Below, piece by piece: positions 12,333 to 23,984 of a stretch of 64,000 nt of DNA. The notes beneath the pieces are model-generated. The model was not told the DNA's origin. It saw only the letters and a program-made list of their open reading frames with translations, and did not search any database. The DNA comes from Micromussa lordhowensis (Eukaryota; Cnidaria; Anthozoa; Scleractinia; Lobophylliidae). Each line of letters begins with the position of its first letter. The first letter of the stretch is position 1. The position numbers were made by a program, and so were the translations under genes. The stretch lies in the NCBI GenBank assembly GCA_964020085.1, contig OZ026598.1, forward strand, positions 7,891,924-7,955,923, read 5' to 3'.

Positions 12333-15175
12333 TCTAATCGTGACTGTTTTCATTTGAAATGGTCGGCAGTCCAAATGATAGCTTAAGAACTCAAGTGAAT
12401 TAAGGAATGACTCCAACTGTATTTTGGAGGGGGTGGTCGAATTTAAAATATATTTAAACTATCGCTTATAAACCTGCGTCGGGTGAAGCATTTGAAAGAT
12501 GCTTTTTATATTTTGGTTTCAAGAACGTTGCTTCTAGGTTACGTGACTTGCCACACCCAATTGTTTTCATAAATTTCAATCCAAATTTACAATAGTTTAC
12601 AGTTATAATGCTTGGCCAATTTTGATTTATACGAATGGCTATTGCCACCGAGTTTAAAGAATTAATTGGGCTTTCATAGATTTATTTATTTTGTTTCAAT
12701 TACAAAGTATATCAATTGGAGAGAGACTGGGACTAGACATAAAATGGAAATAATGACAAAAGAATAAACGATTTTTAGAATCCCCATTTAGAACAACATA
12801 TGCCCCGGTAAAGTTAAGGTTTTGAAAGGTAAAGCGAGTATTTTCTATTACGTTAAAGTCTTGTAACTTAAACGATCATATTTCTTTTCAATTTAGGGCG
12901 TGGTCAGTCACGTGACCACATAAGTCGAGTACATTGTCAGAAAAAATATATTTTGCATATAAATAAACAATTAGAAGTCAAGATTTTATGAAAAAAGACT
13001 AAATTTGACAAGAATGTCCAAAACACCACATTTAAGCCAGACACATGCCTTAATTCAGGTGAGAATACAGACAATTGAAGCAACATTTCTAAAAAGCGAT
13101 AGATCTGATAGTATACGTACAAATGACAGCCAAAAAAATTGGAAAATCAGACAATTAGACTTGTAGTTTTTGAAAAGCAGTTATGGTAAAAGTTGCTCGA
13201 TACCGGATAGAATTTATTACAGCCTCGCTGGAAGTTGAACAAGAGGGTCTATTTGGTTTCTTATTTTGATTGTTAAACGTTTGGTCACCTTCCGAAGAAA
13301 CAATATAAACCGACCGTTTTCCGTACAGAAGTGTATAAAACAATATCCATGCTGATAAATCTGGTAGCCGTTCAGGACGAGACTGAGATCAATCCAGAAA
13401 CCCAACATCATCTCGTATTCTGATTTATCAAGGTGGCTCTGCATGCGCTTTTTGCGTAAAACCAGAGAGAAAAGAACACGAGCGAAACAAGGAAGGAAGC
13501 GATCAATATTCTGTGATCATGTCAACAAATATTCTCAAATATTCAGGAATTTAATTACTTGACTAAAATTACTTGACTAATTGTTAACGATTCCTCGTTC
13601 TGGAATAATTTTAAAGGCTTTCAAAGTTTCAATTGACGTAGAAGAAACGATAGCAATTGTTTGATTAAAAAGTGAGCACTAAAATCAACTCCAAGCTGGT
13701 ATTTTCAGACGAATTGAATCAAATACATTTTGAGCAGTTAATATACACAATTCACATCGCAAATAAATCATAATATGTTTCTTTTGCCTTGAGAAAAAAA
13801 CGAGAATTTTAAAAATGTTCTCGTATTTTGACTGCAAATTGAAGAATCGACCAAAGGAGTTTTTTAAAATTTCATATCTGAAAATGCTATTAGTTGAGAA
13901 GTAACGATAATTTTTCAATGACAAAACGTTTGATGGCTAAACCGAGTACCACCAGCTTCCAAACTGAAACAATTTTCCATGACCAGCCATTTAATGTTGT
14001 TTCTGAACAAAGGCATTGCCCTTCAACAAGCAATCCACATAATAAACTGAAACTGGGCCTTCAAATTTGTAAAACTTCAGTGCTTAATACGATTTTAGAG
14101 AACACGGCAAACTAAGTTGTTCAACGTTGAAGTGTTTGCCCAATCTTTATTCTCACAGAATTTGTTATGAATGACATGATCACAGTAACCAATACTGAGC
14201 TACAAAAGGCCAGTGGCTATCACGGTTTGATCAACATACAGCGCCACCTTAAAATACTCAACAAATGTAATCGCTTAGCAACATGTTTTTAAACCTGGGA
14301 GAGTTGAGCAGTTGTAAAACAAATTTTGCGAAAAACAAAGGAAATATACTCGACTTCGAGAAGACACATGTAGTAAAGCATACAAATAACCGACCGAAAA
14401 AAATTGATTTAATCAAGTCCAAAGAAATAAAACTCTCCACAATTTGAAAACATGTACTTAATGATAACTCGAAAGCGGTTGAAACCTTTCTGGCAATAAC
14501 GGCAATAATGGCAGAAATAGTTAACATTCATTGACGAATTTAATTTTTTCTCGCTCGAATGTGAACTCGATTGCAAATGTTTCAGTCGAGAAAAAAAATA
14601 AGATTGTAACTTTGAACATCCAAACTGATATTAGACTATATAATTTTGAACTCGAAGATATCTTCTCTAGTTGCAAAACTGCCATTTCTTATCGGAAAGA
14701 TTTCAATTTAACCAAGTTCTCAAATGATATTCTTAACTTTGTCTTCATAATCCCTGCTTGAATCCTTTTGATCTCCTTGTGTTTTCTTGACTTTCCTCTC
14801 TTCAGGCGTTTACTCCCTGAAAATAAAATAAATAAAAAATTGCATAAGGAAGTGTGGAAGCAAACAAATAAAATTATTAAACGCAAGTGCTCGTTGACGA
14901 GTTCAAGACAAAGTTTGACAGAGAATCGCCTTTCATTAAAAAAGGCAAGCAAACTCTAATCGAAATAACTCGCTATATAAACTTAAGCGTCTCGTATGGT
15001 TCCTGAACTGGCTTCTTCCGTAAGGTTTACTTCTTTTCTAAAGGAATGAGGCTGTTCTAAGTTCAACACGAAACGAAACCGAGCCTGTCTAGCGCGTGTG
15101 ATAGGAACAGGCGCCGCTATTTTTTTTTATAGATATATTACTTACGAAGTAAGAATGCAGAGAAATTGATACTTA
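12333..15175. other. AT-rich intergenic stretch
   Basis: No recognised gene. Minus-strand segment 14700-14815 follows a strong polypyrimidine acceptor (tttattttattttcag at about 14816-14830) and reads a lysine/arginine-rich peptide (SKRLKRGKSRKHKEIKRIQ). It does not join in frame to the candidate exon at 15176-15229, so it is left as an unassigned possible exon. Confidence 0.3.
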
Positions 15176-15229
15176 CCATTGACAGGCATGCGTGTCAACC
15201 GACTGGCCTTCCCCAAACGTGGTCGCCAT
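15176..15229 (-). CDS. candidate first coding exon of an unidentified gene
   Basis: On the minus strand an ATG in a good context (gaagaaATGGCG) opens 17 codons, MATTFGEGQSVDTHACQ. It ends two bases into a codon at a strong donor, tg/gtaagt. No convincing next exon was found downstream and the peptide is not recognised. It may be the start of a small gene, an alternative promoter exon or chance. Confidence 0.25.
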
Positions 15230-15537
15230 TTCTTCTTCGAAGTAAGAATTTGCCTTCCGTGTAGAAGTGAACCGTACACACTTGCTCCCGCAGCAAGCAT
15301 CTCAAAATGACAAACAAGCACCTCAGACCAGTCATCATGAATATGGAAATGCGATTAGAACAATCAGTTAACAAATACGTCACAAATTTGAACGAGAACA
15401 CCCTTTGCACGCTTAACGCTGAGAACGCGTTTTGCATTTTCTTTGTTTATATGGAGTCCGCGTGAATCCGCATGAGCCAAATGTATACAATACGTCATTT
15501 TTTAAATACTATTCACTTTTTATACAGTTTTTAAGCC

Positions 15538-15642
15538 CTGGTCAAACGGGGCATGATAGTCGATGATAGTTGATGATAGTCGGTGAAAAGTCGGCGCGAA
15601 TCAACGATCATCGACTATCATGTGCGTTTGACCAGTGCTTTA
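15538..15642. repeat. palindromic MITE-like hairpin
   Basis: The ends ctggtcaaacg and cgtttgaccag are inverted repeats. Inside are complementary copies of catgatagtcgatga / tcatcgactatcatg. About 105 bp, no coding content. Confidence 0.75.
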
Positions 15643-16156
15643 GATATCTCTCTCCTTCATTTTAGAAATCAGTTATTCCGTAGCGTTCATTTAAACATTC
15701 AAACATACAATTAATGATTAATCATTTACATCTTTTTGTCACGTGATTCGTTCATCCTCATATGCCACTCTAAATGCAAGTCGAAAAGATTTGGGCCAAA
15801 TAAAAAGGTTGAAAAGAAACTGCCTGGTTTTTGACTAGCCTAGCATTATTCGTCCTATATTGTTGTAAATCGTGTTTTTTTTTTTATTTTTTTCTGTAAA
15901 CAGTGTGCAATAAAAAAAAACTGAAACTGAAAACTGAAAACTCGCAGAAAGCCTAAACCGTCGATATTCCGTGGATTATGCACGTCCAGCTGCAACGCTT
16001 GCATCTTGTTTCAAAAAATGTTATTTATTAAATCTTGTGTTGACTCTGACTTTCGTGAAGTTTCTTGTTTAATTTTGTCTCGTTTGTACAAAGTCATCCA
16101 TGTCTTCGGAAAGTTTTCCCGTAACTCCTTTTTTCAACAAAACGGCTTCTGGATCA

Positions 16157-16823
16157 ATTGTTGGGTTCACTTTAGACCACTAAGTCTGACTTAGTAATCT
16201 CTTAGGTCGAAAACGATTTAAGCAGTTCTTAAGTCTGCATGTTTTAAACATGACTTTAGGCTTGCTTAAGAAACCTAATAGCAAAAAAATCAAAGTGCGG
16301 AGTTTTATTACTGAGATTCCCGCGTTAGGCACAAAAACGAAAAAAATTTTACACGGCCACTTCTCACGAACAAGTTAAATCGACGGAACATGCTTGTATT
16401 GCCGAGAGGAGAACACATTTGAAGACACGCAACACAATCACGCTTCGGACTATTTACCGGCTTATCCGACAGAAGTTACGCGTTACGTGGTTTGTTTTTG
16501 TTCATTTCTAAGTAAGTGTTCTTTCTTTTCTTATGATCTTCCTCACCGATTTCCCAACAGATCTGAAGCACGAATATGTTACATGTTCAAAGCAATTACA
16601 GCGATTTTACGGCTTCTCGGTCTCATTTTGATCTCAATCTCGTCGCTAAAATCCTGATCGTGACTACCTTAAAAAAACATTAAGACGTCACCTAACTTAT
16701 CTGGGATTGTTATCGCTAATGATAATGTCTTTTAAATATAAGTCTGAACGCTTAAGCAGACATAGGGTGACTTGGCTTGACTTAGGCTAAGACAGACTTA
16801 GTGTTTGGTGTGAACCCAACAAT
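16157..16823. mobile_element. MITE with 14-bp perfect TIRs
   Basis: The left end attgttgggttcac (16157-16170) is matched by the inverted right end gtgaacccaacaat (16810-16823). Homology continues imperfectly inward through taagtctg-type repeats. Length about 667 bp. An 87-codon frame inside (16394-16657) has no recognisable domain. The target duplication is not clear. Confidence 0.7.
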
Positions 16824-16965
16824 AAGTTATTGGTATTGAGCAAAATCCTGTATTTAGGCGATTAAATTGTGCGATAAAGTGGCAATTGAACTTCATGTCG
16901 TGCAAGTTTGGTCTGAAATCATACTTGTGATTTCAAATCGAGTTCGCGTTTTAAAGAAGCTTTTA

Positions 16966-17020
16966 TTATTAGATAATTTGGTTTTATCAGATAAAACCAA
17001 ATTATCTTGTAATACTCCCG

Positions 17021-17051
<31 letters not shown>

Positions 17052-17075
17052 TGCCCCCTTTTATTATTACTCGAG
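16966..17075 (-). repeat. Penelope-type terminal-repeat fragment with perfect hairpin
   Basis: Reverse-complemented, this reads the same sequence as 32833-32908 (aagtttctaaagaaactgtg, ctgcgtcgg, then agataatttggttttatc). At 16971-17007 the last phrase is doubled as a perfect inverted repeat of 18-bp arms with a 1-base spacer. It is a solo fragment of the family whose fuller copy lies at 32833-33079. Confidence 0.6.
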
Positions 17076-17119
17076 TTTAACAGATTTCCAGGACCAGTTG
17101 TCTTTGACCACTACAAAAT

Positions 17120-17590
17120 TCCAGGGCCGGGTTGTTCAAAACTTGGTTCACCTAGCCCTGGATTAAAGATAATTTTGATGTCAGTTTTGCAGCTTTGCGG
17201 TGAGGTTTTCTGTTGATATTATTTGGCCTTCCGAGTTTGAATAATCTCAAACTACACAAAACATAAAAACATTTTTAGACAGGAAAAATTCATACTTTGG
17301 TTAAACTCCTGGGTTAGCGTTAACCCCGGCATAGGACTTTCCGGGTTTTTCCCGAACAAACCCTGGCAAGCCGAGTTATTCGAAAGCCGGTTAACGCTAT
17401 CCCAAGATTAAAAGTTAATTTTCTTGAATACAAATGTTAGTCACTGCCTATGTTGGGCAAAGTTTGAGATTACATAAATTCAAAACTGAAGGGCAAAACC
17501 TTACCGAACTCACAAAACCTTAACTCACAAAACAAAATCAAAATTCTCGCTAATCCTGGGTTATTTTAATCGGACTTTGAACAATTAGGC
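17120..17590. repeat. dispersed 'gttgttcaaa' repeat (MITE-like), copy 1
   Basis: The segment shares long phrases with 52780-53045, including 'gtggtgaggtt', 'aatctcaaact', 'acaaaacataaa' and a 'ttggttaa' end. The outer parts, 'gttgttcaaa' on the left and 'tttgaacaat' on the right, are inverted, as in a TIR element. Non-coding. Confidence 0.55.
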
Positions 17591-17599
17591 TTTAGACTT

Positions 17600-18845
17600 C
17601 AACCTGAAAAGCAAACTCTTAAGTTTCAAGACTGGAAATGTGGAGTGGAGGTCATGAATTACACGTTAACCTTTTATCGGTCACAGTGAATGGTTTTTAT
17701 TTGGCATTTTTTTTTCCCCTGACAATAAGTTTTCATAATTCCCAGCTTTACTCTTATTAATGTACTTAAACTAGTCAACTAAAGGTTCAACAATACTGAT
17801 TTATTTCAATTAAATACATAAATTTGTTGGTTTATAAAAAATATCTACTGCATATAAGCTCTCGTAAAACTACTGTTATGTATATATGAGACATGCCATT
17901 TTAGTGTTCAACATCTAAGATCTCCTTACAGTCTCATAACACTGTGTAAGAGATAGGTGAGGAGAATTAGGAAAATTATCAATAAAGGAATACAATTCTT
18001 CCACTGTTGACCAAAATTCTCTAAACGATTTTAAACTCGCCAGTTCAACTTTCCAATTTTCCTCTCGAGCAAAGGGCATCTCCTTTCTGGTAAGTAAAAA
18101 ATCTCCATGATAGTGTGTGTCTGGCTATTTAATGCCCTTTCAACTAAGGTGTTAATTTTGGCCCTAAATTGTATTCTGTATATCTGGTAAGAACGTCATT
18201 GCACTCTATATAAACTGCGCAGCAGTTAACGTTATATAACTCCATTCTGATCATTTGTTCATCAAAGAAAGTGATAAATAAATACACTTAAGTAAATAAC
18301 AGCAAGAATTTCTTTGGAATAGAAAATTCGCCTGTGATAAAAATGTCATTTTTTTTTCTATAAAATATCCTTCTATTTATGAAGTTGTTACAAAATTGTT
18401 ATAATTGATGTGCTTCAAGCGGTTATAGAATAACTTGTATTTCATTGCAAATTAAGTGGTCGAGTCTAGATAAATGCCTTGATTATAACTTACAGCTAGG
18501 CATTTAAAAACTACTTCGCCATACTTTAAATTCTCTCATTCAGTAACTTGGTTACAGTGACGACAAGATCTCTGACTCGCTTGCACAAAAATAGGCAAAC
18601 AGCGTATATATCAGAGGTTTTAGATCCACTTTCTGGGATCGGTGTAGTGTTCAGAAGTTGTCACTCTTCAGTTTTCCTTGAATTCATTTTACATTGATTT
18701 TCTACATGTAGATGTCTGCCTCCATAAACAATCAAGGAACTGAAGCCACACAGACCAAAATATCATTCACAAAGCTGTTGTGCTTGTAAAAAGCAATCAA
18801 GAGCACAAATCCGCATTCCTGATGAAACGTCCAATTCCTCCTTCT
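17600..18845 (-). other. 3' UTR and downstream flank of MTHFR
   Basis: This lies beyond the MTHFR stop codon on the minus strand. It is AT-rich with no gene. One possible minus-strand AATAAA lies near 17799; the true cleavage site cannot be chosen from sequence alone. Confidence 0.35.
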
Positions 18846-19064
18846 TTACTGACCCACTTCTGCAGGTTCACTCTGTGATGTCCTTTCTCTTAGATACACA
18901 GTTTTCTCAAGTGTCTCCCACAAGCAGTTTCCTTTGACAAAGTCATTATCCACTAAGTTGACAAGATAGTAGTTCTTACAAATGTCGTCGATGACAAGTT
19001 TGGATGGGGAGCCTTCAGGGTAGAGTTTGCCCCACTTTTGCTGCCAAAGGTCAAATGCCTCGTC
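18846..19064 (-). CDS. MTHFR: MTHFR coding exon 8 (stop)
   Basis: Acceptor ttcttcaag. It encodes [30 protein letters not shown] and a short polar tail ending EVGQ before the stop at 18846-18848. Confidence 0.95.
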   Translation of the reverse strand, partial: DEAFDLWQQKWGKLYPEGSPSKLVIDDICKNYYLVNLVDNDFVKGNCLWETLEKTVYLRERTSQSEPAEVGQ

Positions 19065-22000
19065 CTTGAAGAAACAACACAAGTATGTTAATAATAGTAT
19101 TTACGAAAGAGGAAAAAATGCTGTGCCTGTTTTGGGGAACAAGAAATGCCATGGAAACACAAGTTGTACATGTAGATGCGTGTTGCGACAGCTTTTTGAG
19201 CAGTTTCATAGAAACACAGAGAAAAATTTAATTATCTTTTCTTTAGACAAAACGAAAAGAAAAAGAAAGAAAATTCACTTGTTTACAATGTATTTGCATT
19301 AAAGAAATGTAAATTCTCTTTGCTCTGTCAGTCAGTGGACGATGCAGTCAGTCAGATAGGAATTTCATAAGTAATAGTCCTTCAAACAAATGGGACAGGA
19401 ATTTGGACAGCCACCCAGTCGTACAGTCAAATGGTCTGTCAGACAGTCAGTCGGTAACACAGCCAGAAAATCAGTCAGTCAGTCATATGGATGGTCGGCT
19501 GGCCAACAGGTTGGTCAGTTATGCAATTATCAAATCTATCCATCGATTCGTCGGTTAACAGCATGCCATGACCTAACAAACAGCAAGATCATTACATTCA
19601 GTTCATACTCACTTTCCATGAATCAAAGCTGATTGGATCAACAACTGTTGGCTGAGCAATCTCTTTTCCAGGAAATACTCCCCAAGTGACAGCGATGGGA
19701 GAAAACGTATCTGCATTGGCCACATTAACTGAGCCCTGAAACATACAGAAATAAATGAATGCCTATGATTGCTAAAGAAATTGGTGATATTAAAAAAAAA
19801 CATCCAGACTTTTGCAAAATATTATCCACTTCTCAAATCAATGCACACACTAATGCTGATCCAGCCTAGCTCACCTCACAGTTTACGACATGATAGTTGA
19901 CCTGGGGATACTCCTTTAAAACTTCAAGTAAGGCATCAACAACTTCCTTGCAGGTGAAGAACTCCAGATATGCCTGCAGTGTAACAGAAACATTGAGTAA
20001 ATGCAAATGTTCAGGATAAAAAAAAAAAAAAAACATACATAAATTACAACAATATTTAGAGAGGAAGCCACATCAGCCTTAGCTGGTTTTCATGTGGGTC
20101 TTCTATCCTGATCAAATTGGAATTTGGAGATGAAAGGGAAAAGCCTAAACAGTGGGTGCATTGGGGGAGGGGGGGAGGGGGAATCCAAATTAGAATGTAT
20201 GGTCCAAGATAATTTGGGACATGGGTCATGGAAGGACCCTATGAATCCACTTGGGGCAAGGATTCCTTAGTTCCTTCCAGGTGATCTTGCGAATGTGAAT
20301 GTGCTCAATATAGGGAGCTTTCATTTCCAGTTTTCATTTTCGGAAATTTTCAAAGCCAAATGGAACAGCATTCTTCGGAATCTCCAGAACTTCCAGAAAA
20401 GAGGACAACTTTGCAAGGCATATACCAAAATTTTCTGAAATTTCTAACTGGGAAAATAAATGTTGTTGTGGTTGCAACTTTCCCAGGACATTTCGTTACC
20501 ATTTGTACCTGTTTCGAAATTTTCAGAGTTTTTCGTAGAATGGAAAGTGCCCATAAAAACATGTAAAACATCACATAAAAGAAAATCAAGATTTCAACTT
20601 GCTTTGCATTGTCTACAATTTACAAATGAATGGTTTTCAATGACCTCAAATCGACATGTACACTACCCCAGAAACTCAATTTAAAAGGTGAAATTCCTGA
20701 TCACTGAACCATTGATGAAGGAAAACACAAATGCACCTTCTGGTAGATGTAGCCTCCACTACCTCCCCAGCCAACCAGAGGGTCACTTGACGGAGCAGCA
20801 TTCACACGAGGTTGACTGTTGATTGTCAGAATTCCCTTGCTGTTTAAGAATTCTAGCTTTTCTTTGATCAGTGTTGTTTCTGGGGCAACTGTATCATCAT
20901 TCCAAGGAAGAGATTTCACCTACAATAATGATAAAAGCATTGAGGAACAACCCAAAAAATTAACTATTCAAGAAAAATTTCAGCTCAGGTAACTGCAAGT
21001 GAGAGATTGCCTAGACATGCTCATTTAAAATACATAGTAGGTACGGTACAGTCTGCACACAAGCCAAGTGGCCTATCAGGCTGGAGGTTATCTCAGTTTC
21101 TGTAGCCATGAAGTGACTAAGAATATTTCTACTCCCCCCTGGATGGGATGCTAGTCCATCGCAGGGTTACCCCAAGCATTAAATTTAGTACCCATTTGTA
21201 CACCTGGGTGGAGAGAGGCACTGTGAGAGTAAGGTGTCTTGCTCAAGAACACAACACAATGTCCCTGGTTAGGGTTTGAACCCGGACCACTCACTCTGGA
21301 GTCAAACACACCAACCATGTTGCAAAAGGCTGACTGCTACATGGTTCTGCAATACTGAATCTTGAGCAAGAAAGAAAGAAAAGTTCTGAACCTTTTGCTT
21401 ACCTTCACTCCATATCTGTTGTCCTCTCCTGAGATGTAACACTTGAACACCTCAAACACATCTTCCACTCTCCTTAGTTCCTCACCCCACATTTTGAGCA
21501 AGTCATCTTTCTTACTCCTGCTTCTCAAATAAAATAAGTGATGGTCTTCCAATTCGCCAAAGGAGGGTGATGACGAATTTCCCCATCGGCCGTTAGGGAA
21601 CTCGTCCCAGTCAGAGGTGCGGTACAAGTAACTCTTGGGTCGAGATGCCCAGAAGATGGGCCGCACATCCTCACAGATCCTTTTCTTGTTTGCTGATGGT
21701 TTCCATGGCAATGGTCTACTGGCAGCTGGATCCTGGCACCACAATCCCAAAGCTGTGAGAATTTCTTTGGTGGCAACTTCTCGATTCAGGGTGTAAAAAT
21801 GCAACCCAGGAACTTGATCATGTGCTAAAAGTTCTCGAGCCATTTCAATTCCAAGCTGTACTCCGTATTTACGTATGGCTTCGTCGTCATCCTTGATTGG
21901 TTCAATGGCGTCAACTATCCACTGGGGAACTTCTAATCTTGAAAGCTTAACAAGGTGACGCAGGGAAGCGTAACCCTAAAACATGATAAAATCCAACAAA

Positions 22001-23984
22001 TTGTTAACTAAATAACTTAATACATGTACATCATGAGCAAAATGATTTTTAAGATTACAAGATTTACACAGCCACAGCACAGCACAAGTGCAGCATGTTG
22101 AAAGCATGTCTAAACACATTCAGTGCTTTCAGCAGGATCCAGCACCCGCTGGAGCTCTGGTGGGTATTCGGTTGAAAGTCGGCAGGTATATTAAACTTTT
22201 AAAAATTATCCAGAGAGAAATTCTCCTGGGCTTCTCATATTACTATGGCAGGTGCTGTTCTTTTGTAGTCAAATCTTATTGAAAGCACTGCACATTAGTA
22301 TAATATAAGCTTGTTTATCCTTGAACACTGCTTTTCTTATTTCCTGAACTTCCTTAAGAATTCTTCAGAAGCAGTGGAATGGTGAACATCACTACAATAA
22401 ATTACTATTACAAAATTACTTAATTAAACTGAAAAGAAAAATTTTACCTGAATTGGCATAATTCCAGGAATGATTGGGATGGTGATACCAATGTCTCGAC
22501 AATCTTGTAGGAACTTAAAGAATGTCTTGTTTTCAAAGAACAGCTGCGTAATAATGAAATCTGCTCCTGCGTCCACTTTCTCTTTCAGATGCTGAAGATC
22601 TTCCTCATAAGTAGGGCAGTCGGGATGACCATTAGGGTAACCTACATGAACACCAATTATTATAGAGTGTCAGCAGGTCACTTAAAACCTGTTGGGTTGG
22701 TGTGCAGACAAGTGTGCAGACAAGAAGGTTTCTAATGGTTTCTAACTAAGATAGTTCAGACAGGGAACCCACTACAATGACGTTGTGCAGTTCCAGAAAA
22801 CATCCGCTCCCCCATAGAAGGGAATAGAATTATCCGGGAGGGGGGTAACTTAATCAGAATAAAAAAAAATCCCTTCTTAGTGGAAGGTATGGACATTTTC
22901 TGGAACTACAAATTGCAAGGTTTATGAAAAAAAACTATAATTTTGTCCTCACCAGCAACACAGATGGTAAAACAGTCTCCAAACTCTTGTCGAATGTGTC
23001 TAACCATGTCTGTGCCATAAGCTAAACCATCGTCAAGGGCCTGCCACTCTTCACCATTAGGGGGGTCTGAAAAAAGAGCAACAGGGTTATAGCTTGCACA
23101 GCAAATAAATAATCTCATACAGCATTTCATTCATTCTTCATTAATTTGAAAGTTACACTATTCCAATAAAGGGTGCCTCAAAGTATAGCATCTTATTAAT
23201 GAGATTATATTTGCAGAGCTACACATAATCCTCCTCAGGGAAAAGCAACCCAGCTTATTTATTTTCAGTTTATATTAAACTGGAATCCCATTAATCCAGA
23301 CACAGTATGACAGGCCACAGAAATCTGGCTGGGGTGGAAAGAATGATGGAGAGAGCTTTTGTTTAGACAAGATTAAAGTGGCCATTATGACGTGGTGGTT
23401 AGACAGGGTTCCATTGTACTTCTTTGGTTTTCTATTAATACCTTTGAAAACTATCATTTGAGGCTTTCTTGGATTTCAAAGTTAATTTGAAGTACATATA
23501 CAATGTAAGTTGAAAGTATGTGATACATACCACCACGGAGAGCAAGAACATTTCTGATTCCTAAGGACTTTGCTTTCATCAAGTGCTTGGTCACGGTGGC
23601 TTTCACAGTATTTGCGCAAGAGATATGCAACATAGTGTCAATACCGCAATAGTTGACAGCTGCACTTGCGATAGTCATAGAGCTTGTCTCCTTATCGCCG
23701 CCAGGGTCTCCTGCGGGATGCCACGTCACATCACAAAATAAGGGACATCCCACAGATATCCTGTCAAACTTAGCGATCAAGTTCACTGCTCCATTAGGTG
23801 TTCTTGGAGGAAAAAATTCTAAGCTGAAGAATTTTTCACCCGAGGCAATCTTCTGGTTGATTTTTTCAATCAGGGTCAGAGGCGACGAGGGAACTGATGG
23901 CGTGTTCGACTTTGAAGCCCGGTCACCATTCACACATTGAAGTAACTCCATAGCTGGGGCAGTATCTTGACGACCAAATCCCAT
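18846..23984 (-). CDS. MTHFR: methylenetetrahydrofolate reductase, complete gene (8 coding exons)
   Basis: MTHFR is a flavoenzyme that uses NAD(P)H to reduce 5,10-methylene-THF to 5-methyl-THF, feeding methionine synthesis. Exons in transcript order are 23531-23984, 22953-23066, 22448-22641, 21403-21975, 20737-20919, 19875-19973, 19613-19735 and 18846-19064. All introns are GT-AG. The sum is 1959 bp, or 652 residues against about 656 in human. The N-terminal half is the FAD-binding barrel, with the catalytic-Glu motif [11 protein letters not shown] (Glu56), [15 protein letters not shown] and ALRGD. The C-terminal half is the S-adenosylmethionine-inhibited regulatory domain ([48 protein letters not shown]). 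The ATG at 23982-23984 opens the only long frame and is followed by a short Ser-rich leader. No damage is seen. A SINE sits in intron 4. Confidence 0.97.
19613..19735 (-). CDS. MTHFR: MTHFR coding exon 7
   Basis: Acceptor tttcag, donor aaa/gtgagt. 41 codons including [20 protein letters not shown], a conserved core of the regulatory domain that includes SAM-contacting residues in the family. Phase 0. Confidence 0.94.
19875..19973 (-). CDS. MTHFR: MTHFR coding exon 6
   Basis: Acceptor ctgcag, donor gag/gtgagc. 33 codons starting [20 protein letters not shown] and ending VNYHVVNCE, part of the regulatory domain. It is too short to appear as a long reading frame and was found by frame continuity. 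Confidence 0.94.
20737..20919 (-). CDS. MTHFR: MTHFR coding exon 5
   Basis: It encodes [20 protein letters not shown] through [12 protein letters not shown] and [18 protein letters not shown] in the SAM-binding regulatory domain. 183 bp, phase 0. Confidence 0.95.
21045..21335 (-). repeat. SINE copy in MTHFR intron 4 (minus orientation)
   Basis: On the plus strand the tail phrases (ggctggagg, gatgggatgctagtccatcg, gggttacccc) come first. They are followed by cacctgggtggaga and the inverted B-box-like gggtttgaacccgga. Same family as 1-275. Confidence 0.75.
21403..21975 (-). CDS. MTHFR: MTHFR coding exon 4 (barrel end, linker, start of regulatory domain)
   Basis: This 573-bp exon spans the end of the barrel ([18 protein letters not shown]), the basic linker ([19 protein letters not shown]) and the first part of the regulatory domain ([29 protein letters not shown]). 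Phase 0 at both ends. Confidence 0.96.
22448..22641 (-). CDS. MTHFR: MTHFR coding exon 3
   Basis: It encodes [35 protein letters not shown] and [11 protein letters not shown], the C-terminal strands of the catalytic barrel. The alanine in GADF corresponds to the human residue altered in the common thermolabile variant and is unchanged here. Donor cag/gtaaaa. Confidence 0.95.
22953..23066 (-). CDS. MTHFR: MTHFR coding exon 2
   Basis: Acceptor ttttttcag, donor ctg/gtgagg. It encodes [14 protein letters not shown] through CFTICVAG, the barrel segment after ALRGD. 114 bp, phase 1 at both ends. Confidence 0.95.
23531..23984 (-). CDS. MTHFR: MTHFR coding exon 1 (start, catalytic core)
   Basis: Residues 1-151 plus one base of codon 152. 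The first about 30 residues form the Ser/Thr-rich leader. Glu56 in SLEFFPPRT is the general-acid residue of the family. [18 protein letters not shown] and LHISCAN line the flavin site. The exon ends in ALRG just before a split Asp codon; donor g/gtatgt. Confidence 0.96.

Noticed and set aside
23653..23940. 95-codon plus-strand frame
   Set aside because: Antisense shadow of MTHFR exon 1.
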